Shown here piece by piece: positions 56,970 to 64,000 of a stretch of DNA of 64,000 bases. A program made the translations under genes and the position numbers. How positions within the stretch are numbered: position 1 is the first letter of the stretch; the number at the start of each line of letters is the position of its first letter. Source of the stretch: Ahrensia sp. R2A130 (GTDB lineage Bacteria > Pseudomonadota > Alphaproteobacteria > Rhizobiales > Rhizobiaceae); the NCBI RefSeq assembly GCF_000179775.1, contig NZ_AEEB01000022.1, positions 248,001 through 312,000 of the forward strand, in the 5' to 3' direction. The notes beneath the pieces are model-generated. The model ran no database searches, was not told the origin of the DNA, and worked only from the letters and a program-made list of their open reading frames with translations.

Positions 56970-58097
56970 ATGACAAGTCAAAAAGCATCCACAATCCAGA
57001 GCGCCGTTTTACTTGCAGAACGCAGTTGGGACCGTATCAAACGCCGCGCCAGCGATAGGCTGGGATTCAACGGCACAGCCATCATCCAGCCCTATCGCGG
57101 TATCGGCGACTCCAAACGCTTCTGGATTCGCGGTCGTGTGCTGGAAGACCCGGGCATCGTCACCGCCATTCAATCGGACTCGCTGTGGACAAATCTTCGC
57201 CACACGTTTCGACGCTACGAAACTGATGAGATTCCCGGCGCCACCGTGCAGTGGAGTTTCGGCAGTCAGACCGGCGAGGTGGTGACGGACGACGAAGGTT
57301 TCTTCGATTTCACCATTCACCCCGGCAATGATTTCGACCCCGGTGCCGACTGGCAGAATGTGCAGCTGAAATTGCTGGAAGCGCCGAATTTTGAACTGCA
57401 TCCACTGGGCGCTGCGGTGCAGGTGCGAACGCCCTCACCCCAAGCACGATACGGCATCATTTCCGATATCGACGACACCATCGTCTACACCGGTGCGACG
57501 AATTTTGTGAAGCACTGGCGCACTGTGGTGGCGAATTCCGCAGAGAGCCGTCAGGTCTATGACCATCTGCCGGAATTCTACGACGCGCTCACCGATGGTG
57601 CAGCTGGTGCGATGACGAATCCAATCTATTTCGTTTCATCCTCACCGTGGAACCTGTTCGATCTCTTCGAGCGCTTCATGATCCTGAACGGAATTCCGCT
57701 TGGCCCCATGCTACTGAAGGATTTCGGCCTCGAACAAGGCAAATGGCTGACCGGCGGTCATGACGGACACAAAACGAAGATGATCGAGCGTGTGTTCGAC
57801 GCCAACCCCGATCTGAAGTTCGTACTTGTGGGTGATAGCGGCCAGCGCGATGCTGAAATTTACTCAGGCATCGCTGAAAAGCACACCGACCGTATCCGCG
57901 CCATCGTCATCCACGACGTGACGCCCGACGATCGCGATGCCACCATCAAAGACGCGCTGGAGAAAGTGGAGAAGTTGGGCATCCCGGTCGTTTATACCGA
58001 TTCCTACCGCACAGCTCACGATACGTTCATGGAAGAAGGCTTGCTGCCAGAAGCAAGGCCGCGCAAAATCGCTAACATAGATCACAAGGCTTCCTGA
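56970..58097 (+). CDS. App1-family (DUF2183) phosphatase
   Basis: 375 residues from the ATG at 56970; an in-frame ATG at 56913 and a TTG at 56853 are alternatives, none with a good ribosome site. The HAD-like motif DIDDT (166-170) lies in YGIISDIDDTIVYTGATNFV, and YFVSSSPWNLFDLFERFMI and FVLVGDSGQRDAEIY are other family hallmarks. App1 in yeast is a phosphatidate phosphatase. The bacterial substrate is unknown. The next gene (TerB) begins 3 bases after its stop. Confidence 0.85.
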   Translation: MTSQKASTIQSAVLLAERSWDRIKRRASDRLGFNGTAIIQPYRGIGDSKRFWIRGRVLEDPGIVTAIQSDSLWTNLRHTFRRYETDEIPGATVQWSFGSQTGEVVTDDEGFFDFTIHPGNDFDPGADWQNVQLKLLEAPNFELHPLGAAVQVRTPSPQARYGIISDIDDTIVYTGATNFVKHWRTVVANSAESRQVYDHLPEFYDALTDGAAGAMTNPIYFVSSSPWNLFDLFERFMILNGIPLGPMLLKDFGLEQGKWLTGGHDGHKTKMIERVFDANPDLKFVLVGDSGQRDAEIYSGIAEKHTDRIRAIVIHDVTPDDRDATIKDALEKVEKLGIPVVYTDSYRTAHDTFMEEGLLPEARPRKIANIDHKAS

Positions 58098-58100
58098 CCC

Positions 58101-58577
58101 ATGCTCGACACTTTGAAAAACTTCCTCACCGGTCTGGGTGAAACCGACACTATGACCGAAGAGCGCCCGCCGCTGGACAAGAAATTGTCGGCAGCAGCCC
58201 TGATGGTTCACGTCATCGTGGCCGATGGCAAAATTACCGATGCCGAGGAAAAACGCCTCAACGAGGTGCTGGGGGAGCACTATGCCGTGGGCGAAGGCGA
58301 TGCCCGCAAGCTGGCGGAAGCCGCCAAGGACGCCCAAAGCGAGGCCGTTGATCTCTACGGTTTTACATCGATCCTGAAAGCGCAGATGAGCGATGATGAA
58401 CGTCTCGCACTCATCGAAGACCTTTGGGAAATGGTCTATGCGGACGGCAACGTTCACGAGTTCGAGGACAATGTTGTGTGGCGGGTCGCAGAATTGCTCG
58501 GCATCGGATCGCGCGAGCGCATGGTGCTGAAACAACGGGTGAAAGCCCGTCTGGATGGAACCGCGCCTGCGACATAG
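58101..58577 (+). CDS. TerB-family tellurite-resistance-like protein
   Basis: 158 residues. The TerB-like helical repeat is seen in AAALMVHVIVADGKITDAEE, DDERLALIEDLWEMVYADGN and HEFEDNVVWRVAELLGI, with acidic Asp/Glu positions forming metal-binding sites. Function is not specific to tellurite in this context. It is tightly linked to the App1-like gene and probably co-transcribed. Confidence 0.82.
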   Translation: MLDTLKNFLTGLGETDTMTEERPPLDKKLSAAALMVHVIVADGKITDAEEKRLNEVLGEHYAVGEGDARKLAEAAKDAQSEAVDLYGFTSILKAQMSDDERLALIEDLWEMVYADGNVHEFEDNVVWRVAELLGIGSRERMVLKQRVKARLDGTAPAT

Positions 58578-58723
58578 GCACAGAGCTGGAACGCCCGCGC
58601 AGTCAGTGGGCTGACACGCCCGCCAAGCTGTTGTAATCTCGGTTGCTACACCGCCCGCCAACAAGCAATGTCGAGAGGGGATCGGGGTACGGGTCATAGG
58701 TCCGCGCCCTACACTGAAAAATC

Positions 58724-59473
58724 GTGACGTCGAACCGCATTCTCATCATTTTGCATCAGGAAAGTTCCACCCCGGGCCGTGTCGGCCAACGGCTGGTGCA
58801 GCGTGGTTTTGAGCTGGATATCCGCCGCCCACCGTTGGGCTGCGAGCTGCCGGAAACGCTGGACGACCATGCCGGAGCAGTCATGTTCGGCGGCCCCATG
58901 AGCGCCAACGACCCCGAAGAATTCGTAAAGCGTGAGACCGACTGGCTGGCCGTGCCGCTGAAAGAAAACCGCCCTTTCTTTGGTATCTGCCTCGGTGCGC
59001 AAAAGCTGGTGCGCCATCTGGGCGGCAACGTAACGAGCCATCCTGAAGGTCAGGTGGAGGTCGGTTACTATCCGCTACACGCCACCCCCGAAGGCAAGGC
59101 GCTGTTGGACTGGCCGGAGATGATTTACCAATGGCACCGCGAGGGTTTCGATCTGCCCGATGGTGCGGTGAAGCTGGCCGGCGGTGAAGTCTATCCCAAC
59201 CAGGCCTTCCGCTACGGCGACAACGCCTATGCCGTGCAATTCCACACCGAACTTACGCTGGCCATGATGTGCCGCTGGTCCGTCAAAGGTGCCGAACGCA
59301 TGGTCATGCCCGGCGCTCAAAACCGTCGCCAACACATGGAAGGCCGCATGCGCTACGACGCTCCTGTCAGCAAATGGCTGGACGATTTTCTCGATCTATG
59401 GATCGGGACCGCCGATGATCGCGTGGAAGGGAGAACAGAAACGATCCCCCCGCGCAACGCCCGCGCTGCCTAG
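58724..59473 (+). CDS. Class I glutamine amidotransferase-like protein
   Basis: 249 residues from a GTG start. The catalytic triad is visible: C89 in GICLGAQK, and His and Glu in AVQFHTELT near residue 171. The start ILIILHQESSTPGRVGQRL is of the GuaA-like stand-alone type often annotated as GMP synthase-related. The acceptor of the ammonia or the hydrolysed gamma-glutamyl group is unknown. Confidence 0.85.
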   Translation: MTSNRILIILHQESSTPGRVGQRLVQRGFELDIRRPPLGCELPETLDDHAGAVMFGGPMSANDPEEFVKRETDWLAVPLKENRPFFGICLGAQKLVRHLGGNVTSHPEGQVEVGYYPLHATPEGKALLDWPEMIYQWHREGFDLPDGAVKLAGGEVYPNQAFRYGDNAYAVQFHTELTLAMMCRWSVKGAERMVMPGAQNRRQHMEGRMRYDAPVSKWLDDFLDLWIGTADDRVEGRTETIPPRNARAA

Positions 59474-59486
59474 TCCTTCGGCCCGC

Positions 59487-60539
59487 TTAGGTTGAGAGCC
59501 AGGCTTGAAACAGCAGTCCTGACGCGAGTGATCCTGAAAGCGCCAGACCAACATACAGTGCAAAGACCGCACGCTTGGCCAACGCCCACACCGCGATAGC
59601 GGCAGGGAGCGAAGTTACGCCGCCCGCGACCAGGAAGGCCAAACCTGCCCCCGGGGCCATGCCCTGCTCCACCAAACCGGAAACCAACGGCAGCGCAGCA
59701 TAGCCATTGAGATAGGCAGGCACACCCACCAGTGTTGCGATCAACACCGACACGACGCCTTCACCACCAACGGCCTGAGCGACCCATTCTGCCGGTACGA
59801 AAGCGATCATCAGCGATTCCAGAACGAAGGCCAATGCCAACCACTTGAGCAGAAAAAGCGTCGTCTTCAACCCTTCGCGGGCGAATTTTTCGCGCCGTTC
59901 GCGATCATGCCAAAACGCCCAGACGGGAGGTTTGGGATTGCGAACGCTCGATGCGCCACAGCCGCCATTGCCTATGCCGTCACGCAATGGATCGGCGAAA
60001 GCACCTGCCCGCGTTAGTGCCAGCGTGATGTACCCGCCAAACACGCCGAGCCCGACCGCAGCCATCGTTTTGGCGATGGCAAATTCCGGTCCCAGCACAC
60101 CTGCGGTCAACACGAACATGGAGGGGTCGATGACGGGCGATGCCAGCCAGAAAGCCATGACGGCAGATAGCGGAACGCCCATCGCGAGCAGTGCTGCAAT
60201 GAGCGGAATGACACCGCAAGAGCAAAAGGGCGACAACCCGCCAAACGCTGCAGCGACCAAAATCATGACCACCGGCGATCCGGTGAATGCCCGTGCTATA
60301 AGACTGTCCGCACCGGACGCACCGGCATAAGCAGCCAAGCCGATGGACAACAGCAGATAGGGTGCCGTCTCCACCAGCGCGCGAATGGCGAAAGCGAAAC
60401 TCTCCACTCCCTGCGTTGGATTGAATACGGCGATGATCGCAAGAATGGCTGCGGTGACAAGCCATACACGCTCGTTCATCCACACGTGTCGCGTGATCGT
60501 TGTGCCCTGTCGGGATAGTCGAATAACAGCTCCAGTCAT
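59487..60539 (-). CDS. Permease of the YraQ/DUF318 family
   Basis: 350 residues with about eight to ten membrane segments. The family motif PFCSCGVIPLIAALLAMGV occurs near residue 108, and a repeat-like second half has LNGYAALPLVSGLVEQGM. A hydrophilic loop (about 205-235, WAFWHDRERREKFARE) divides the two. It may export arsenic or another toxic metal, as its ArsR-type regulator is directly upstream; that is inference from context. It converges with the amidotransferase gene. Confidence 0.82.
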   Translation of the reverse strand: MTGAVIRLSRQGTTITRHVWMNERVWLVTAAILAIIAVFNPTQGVESFAFAIRALVETAPYLLLSIGLAAYAGASGADSLIARAFTGSPVVMILVAAAFGGLSPFCSCGVIPLIAALLAMGVPLSAVMAFWLASPVIDPSMFVLTAGVLGPEFAIAKTMAAVGLGVFGGYITLALTRAGAFADPLRDGIGNGGCGASSVRNPKPPVWAFWHDRERREKFAREGLKTTLFLLKWLALAFVLESLMIAFVPAEWVAQAVGGEGVVSVLIATLVGVPAYLNGYAALPLVSGLVEQGMAPGAGLAFLVAGGVTSLPAAIAVWALAKRAVFALYVGLALSGSLASGLLFQAWLST

Positions 60540-60593
60540 TACTATATCTTTAGATTTGTAGTTATTTTTGAGAAAAGAAATACAGAAACCTGT

Positions 60594-60908
60594 TCATGCT
60601 GCGCCCTCGCGTATCAACTCGACACCGTGGCAGCACTCATCGGTAAGGAAACTCACCACGCTATTCATGGTCACGTAATTGGCACGGTTGACTATCTCAC
60701 GTCCCCGCCGCTCCTGAGTCACCAAATCTGCGGTTACCAGAGTGCGCAAATGATGGGCCAGCGTGGAAAGTGGAACCTTGGTGTGGTCGGCAATATCACC
60801 AACAATCAACCCGCCCTCACCAGCGCGCACCAGCAAACGATAAACATCCAACCGAGCCTCATGGCCCAGTGCCGCAAGCGCGCGCGCAGTGTTTTGGTTC
60901 TTGTTCAT
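60594..60908 (-). CDS. ArsR-family transcriptional regulator
   Basis: 104 residues. A winged helix-turn-helix with recognition helix LSTLAHHLRTLVTAD and wing QERRGREIVNRANY. Unlike classical ArsR it lacks the ELCVCD motif; instead two Cys (ECCHG, C92-C93) are at the C-terminus with a nearby His, which could be the metal site. It is 54 bases upstream of the permease and likely represses this operon. Confidence 0.85.
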   Translation of the reverse strand: MNKNQNTARALAALGHEARLDVYRLLVRAGEGGLIVGDIADHTKVPLSTLAHHLRTLVTADLVTQERRGREIVNRANYVTMNSVVSFLTDECCHGVELIREGAA

Positions 60909-60919
60909 TCAACTTATAT

Positions 60920-60935
60920 AACTAGAAATATAGTT
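60920..60935 (-). promoter_or_regulatory. Putative ArsR operator
   Basis: The inverted repeat AACTA-GAAATA-TAGTT lies 11 bases before the regulator start. A second weaker AACTA...TATAGT pair lies at 60545-60570 between regulator and permease. Both are A+T-rich, as expected for ArsR boxes. Binding is inferred. Confidence 0.45.
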
Positions 60936-61021
60936 TTATTCAAGAGCTGAATTTAGCAACGTAATTAGTGGCGGGGCTGGAGTGAGGTCTCAGCAGGCGC
61001 AACAAGCACCTAACCGCTGCA

Positions 61022-61651
61022 CTATTTCTGCGGCTCAAAATCCTTGCTGGCCAGCAGCGCCGCTGCCCCCATCATCAGTATTCCGCAAACGCGGTTCATC
61101 ATGCCCGTCGAAAACGATTTGATGCGCTCTGCTGAATGAACCGCGAGATAGCCCCAGAGCAATAAAATGATGCCGTCGACAACCAGATAGGTAGCGCCAA
61201 GCACGGCCACCTGCGGTAAGACCGGCAGAGCGGGATCAATAAACTGCGGAAACAGAGCGGCAAAAAAGACGACCGCGTAGGGGTTAGCGCTCGATGTGAA
61301 AAAGCCCTGCCGAAACAAGGCACCTGCAGATTTTCGCGGTGTATTGGCGGCGCGGAGGTCAGCGGGTTTGCTCAAAAACAGCTGCAAACCAATCCACCCA
61401 AGATAGGCGACACCCAACCACTTGATGATGGTGAAGGCTGACGCTGACGTTGCGATAATGGCAGCAAGGCCAAAGGCGGCGGCCAACATCTGCAAAACAT
61501 TGGCAGACAAATCTCCAAACACCGTCCAAAGCGAACGCCTCAAACCGTGCTGGATACTGTTCGACATGATCAGCAATTGGCTGGTGTCTGGCGGTGTCGC
61601 GAAGAAGGCTGCAACAGCGGCGAGATAGATAATGTATGTTTCCCATGTCAT
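61022..61651 (-). CDS. LysE/RhtB-family amino acid exporter
   Basis: 209 residues, six membrane helices. Family features: ATPPDTSQLLIMSNSIQHGL (the usual G/P-rich loop after helix 1), WLGVAYLGWIGLQLFL and SSANPYAVVFFAALFPQFID. It exports amino acids or related compounds. Neither the regulator nor the substrate is indicated by the neighbours. Confidence 0.85.
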   Translation of the reverse strand: MTWETYIIYLAAVAAFFATPPDTSQLLIMSNSIQHGLRRSLWTVFGDLSANVLQMLAAAFGLAAIIATSASAFTIIKWLGVAYLGWIGLQLFLSKPADLRAANTPRKSAGALFRQGFFTSSANPYAVVFFAALFPQFIDPALPVLPQVAVLGATYLVVDGIILLLWGYLAVHSAERIKSFSTGMMNRVCGILMMGAAALLASKDFEPQK

Positions 61652-61826
61652 GCCATCATATTCTCACATTTTTTCCAGCCGCATAACCGGCGTCACCACA
61701 CTGTTTCGAAAAACGGAAATTCCTGCGTCCACAAGCGTCGAACGCGTCCTGTAAAATCCGCTCTATCTTCTTAACCACACATTACCGCCCAACCCCCAAT
61801 ATCTTCTAACGATAGGGAGGTCCGGG

Positions 61827-62963
61827 ATGGACTGGATTACATTTGCAGCCTCTGCGGTGAACGTCACTGCAGCATGTATGTTTCTTGGCGCGTGGTTTTT
61901 CACGCGGCAGAGCGCGTTCGTATCGTTCACATGCGGGTATGGCCTGTTCGCAATCAGTTTTGCACTGTTTGCCCTGAAAGAGCACGCCAGCGGCTTGCTG
62001 CATCTGGGCAATACCGCAATGATTGTCGGCACATTGGTCTCAGCATATGGGTTGGCCCAACGCGGGAAATGGGCAGTCGCGTGGAAACCCGTTGGCGCAT
62101 TGGCGGTTTGGGGGCTCGTCGGCAACGCGGCAAGCTTTTTCCTGGATGACACCAGCTTGCGTTTCGTCGCGCTCTACACATCGCTCGGCTTGATGTACCT
62201 GCTGGTGGCCTATGCCGGACAGCAGGCAAAAGCGCGCTTCCCCGTCGAGCGCGTTTTGGTGATCGTGCTTTACGTCGTGGCTGCGTTGCTGCTTGCCAAC
62301 CCGCGCTTGCTCAGCAGCCTATTGCCCAATCTGTTGCCAATGGAAATCGCGTATAACACCTGGCCAATTTACGCGGTGGTTTGGATCATCGTGTCGCAAC
62401 TGCTGGCTGGTACAACCATCGCTTTGTCGATGCGCGACGTCATCGTTAGCGCAAGGCAGGAGGCGGAAACGGACGCTCTGACGGGTCTGGCCAACCGCCG
62501 CGCCTTTGATCGCGCCATTCAGCGGCAGGGTCGCAAGGATGATCTGGCAGCGCTGGTGATGATCGATATCGATCATTTCAAACGCATCAATGACAGCTTC
62601 GGCCACGACGAAGGTGACCGCTGCATCGCACTTGTAGCCGGCCTCATCGCGCAAGCCGCGCCAGAAGGCACACATGCCGTAAGACTGGGCGGTGAAGAGT
62701 TTGCAGTGCTGGTGAACGATGGCGGCGTGGCGACCGCTTCCGCAGTCGCCCAAAACATTCACAACAACATCCGCCAAGCCACCCGCCCGCTCAACTTCAC
62801 CGTCAGCATAGGGGTGTCAGAAGGCCCCCGCGACGTGCTCTACAAACGAGCCGATGAAGCGCTGTATCAGGCGAAGAATGATGGGCGTAACAAGACGTGT
62901 GTTTGGGAGGGGCGTGGAGAGTATGAAGCGGCGACTTCACAGGCAGATACTGTCCGGACGTAA
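61827..62963 (+). CDS. Membrane-bound diguanylate cyclase (GGDEF)
   Basis: 378 residues. Six or seven hydrophobic segments in the first ~205 residues form a membrane sensor. A GGDEF domain follows, starting TDALTGLANRRAFDRAI, with IDIDHFKRINDSFGHDEGD and the signature GGEEF at 288-292. No RxxD inhibitory site is seen directly before it, and there is no EAL domain, so it probably only makes c-di-GMP. A TTAA-N7-TTAC box (61771-61785) lies 42 bases upstream, close to the CtrA consensus. Confidence 0.88.
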   Translation: MDWITFAASAVNVTAACMFLGAWFFTRQSAFVSFTCGYGLFAISFALFALKEHASGLLHLGNTAMIVGTLVSAYGLAQRGKWAVAWKPVGALAVWGLVGNAASFFLDDTSLRFVALYTSLGLMYLLVAYAGQQAKARFPVERVLVIVLYVVAALLLANPRLLSSLLPNLLPMEIAYNTWPIYAVVWIIVSQLLAGTTIALSMRDVIVSARQEAETDALTGLANRRAFDRAIQRQGRKDDLAALVMIDIDHFKRINDSFGHDEGDRCIALVAGLIAQAAPEGTHAVRLGGEEFAVLVNDGGVATASAVAQNIHNNIRQATRPLNFTVSIGVSEGPRDVLYKRADEALYQAKNDGRNKTCVWEGRGEYEAATSQADTVRT

Positions 62964-63044
62964 ACACCCTAGGAAAACGAGCCAGAAATTCTGCGTCTGT
63001 CTTTGCGACACAAGAAATCAGCGAGGCGGCACTATACCAACCGG

Positions 63045-63719
63045 CTATCCCAACACCCATTCGCTGACCTGCGCTTGAACACGGCTACCCGAATTTTCGC
63101 TGTTGGATGAAATGGCCAGCGCCACCAGATTGCTCATTTCGACACCGAATACCCGCTGGAAGTCGCTTGCCAGATCCACACTTTCGCGGAATTCGCCCGC
63201 TGCTGGCCGCCGCTGCACAATATTGCGCAACCGGCCCGATGCTTGCGGGCTGGGAACAACAGTACCCTGCGGATTGTTGCCGCCCCATGTGTACATGAGC
63301 ACCTGCACATTGCGATTGCGCATGAGGCTGGAAATACCGGTGCCAGGACGGATGCGCCCCGCGACTCTATCGGAGGCATTGACGAAGAACACACCCAAAT
63401 TGCGGTCATCATTATCGGTGTCGCTCAGGTCAGACGGTGGGACGGAATTGTCCACCCGCCATGTCCATTCGGCACTGCGGCTGTCAAACAGATCAGACGG
63501 CAAAATGCGATATAAGATCGAGGACGTGCCTTCGGCAATAACGGTCACGGCGTTATCTGCAGTGTTGAACGTGTTGGGTTTAAGGCTGCGAAATTTTAGA
63601 TGCTCCCAGCCATTATTAAAGGAGATCGTATTAGCACGTGCTACGTTTGGAATGGCGGCCATGGCCAGTGCTCCTAAACCAAGAGAAAGGGTGGTTCGGC
63701 GGGTCAGATGAGAAGACAT
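63045..63719 (-). CDS. DUF3047 protein with a Tat-type signal
   Basis: 224 residues from the ATG at 63719. The signal peptide SSHLTRRTTLSLGLGALAMA has RR in the Tat position. The mature part has the DUF3047 pattern: LYRILPSDLFDSRSAEWTWR with the DDDRNLGVFFV-like segment, LMYTWGGNNPQGTVV and later DLASDFQRVFGVEMSN. DUF3047 proteins are periplasmic, beta-rich and uncharacterised. It stands alone on the minus strand. Confidence 0.75.
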   Translation of the reverse strand: MSSHLTRRTTLSLGLGALAMAAIPNVARANTISFNNGWEHLKFRSLKPNTFNTADNAVTVIAEGTSSILYRILPSDLFDSRSAEWTWRVDNSVPPSDLSDTDNDDRNLGVFFVNASDRVAGRIRPGTGISSLMRNRNVQVLMYTWGGNNPQGTVVPSPQASGRLRNIVQRRPAAGEFRESVDLASDFQRVFGVEMSNLVALAISSNSENSGSRVQAQVSEWVLG

Positions 63720-63915
63720 GCACAATCCGTTCAGCAAGTGTGTTCTGCCGAAGGATACGTGGGAAATATGTCAAACGTTTCGACTTTCCGCTCACTCTTC
63801 TGTGAGGGCATAAAAGCAAGTGCCCAAACATTTGGAATGGGCTCTTTCAGACCTCCATCGTCGCAAAATTGAATTTATCGAACAGGTTGATCGGCAGCCC
63901 CCCTCACCGCGCCAA

Positions 63916-64000
63916 TTATCGAACTTGCCCGTGATACTCATCATTCGGCCTCATATCGGTCGCGGTCGCCACTCTATTCGTCATGTTGAAGAAGCCGGTG
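63916..64000 (-). CDS. AhpD/carboxymuconolactone-decarboxylase-like peroxidase, C-terminal end only
   Basis: Only the last 28 codons are in the window; the gene continues beyond the right edge. The translated end, TGFFNMTNRVATATDMRPND then EYHGQVR and TAA, matches the C-termini of uncharacterised peroxidase-related AhpD-fold proteins, where a NMxNR(I/V)A segment is typical. The catalytic CxxC is outside the window. Confidence 0.6.
   Translation of the reverse strand, partial: TGFFNMTNRVATATDMRPNDEYHGQVR

Overview
The window is G+C-rich, gene-dense chromosomal DNA of an alphaproteobacterium, most likely from the Hyphomicrobiales (Rhizobiales). The evidence is the mdh-sucCD-sucAB-lpd block on one strand, an sdhCDA...sdhB locus, a TIGR02302-family membrane protein divergent from xerC, an Omp19/Inh-type lipoprotein, and CtrA-like TTAA-N7-TTAA sites. 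I see no rRNA, tRNA or CRISPR.

Layout. 1-2515: C-terminal part of a type ISP-like restriction-modification methyltransferase with an A+T-rich recognition region. 2732-4105: decayed trimethylamine-methyltransferase (MttB-family) pseudogene. 4217-19686: surface-polysaccharide and c-di-GMP region, with a PilZ protein, BioF2-like acyltransferase, Wzx-like flippase, four overlapping glycosyltransferases, a PBP-type carboxypeptidase, a CobW-type GTPase, a PAS-GGDEF-EAL protein and a FeeM-like acyl synthase. DUF924 and TusA genes sit inside it. 19838-25744: TIGR02302 protein, xerC, a TraB/GumN protein and small secreted proteins. 25816-38724: one long minus-strand TCA-cycle operon (mdh, sucC, sucD, sucA, sucB, SDR, lpd, Dabb) interspersed with six small unknown membrane or secreted proteins, several translationally coupled. 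39073-43761: histidine phosphatase, ZapE ATPase, Inh lipoprotein, DUF302 and MsrA. 43987-56813: the sdh locus flanked by two RTX proteins. sdhCDA is separated from sdhB by a DUF4062 gene, an SsuABC-like transporter and CreA. 56970-64000: App1 phosphatase, TerB, amidotransferase, ArsR-permease pair, LysE exporter, a membrane diguanylate cyclase, a DUF3047 Tat protein and the 3' end of an AhpD-like gene.

The most notable observations are three. (1) The DUF4062 (TIR-like) protein inside the sdh locus ends in DDDIPF, identical to the protein-binding tip of bacterial SSB. (2) A dispersed repeat family (copies near 25.3, 41.1, 47.1 and 54.6 kb) folds into hairpins whose stems change on both sides while loops and flanks stay fixed. 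(3) Three TTAA boxes at 11-bp spacing and a structured leader precede the FeeM-like gene, beside c-di-GMP and polysaccharide genes. Coordinates and translations are read directly; functions come from family recognition by eye, with no database search.
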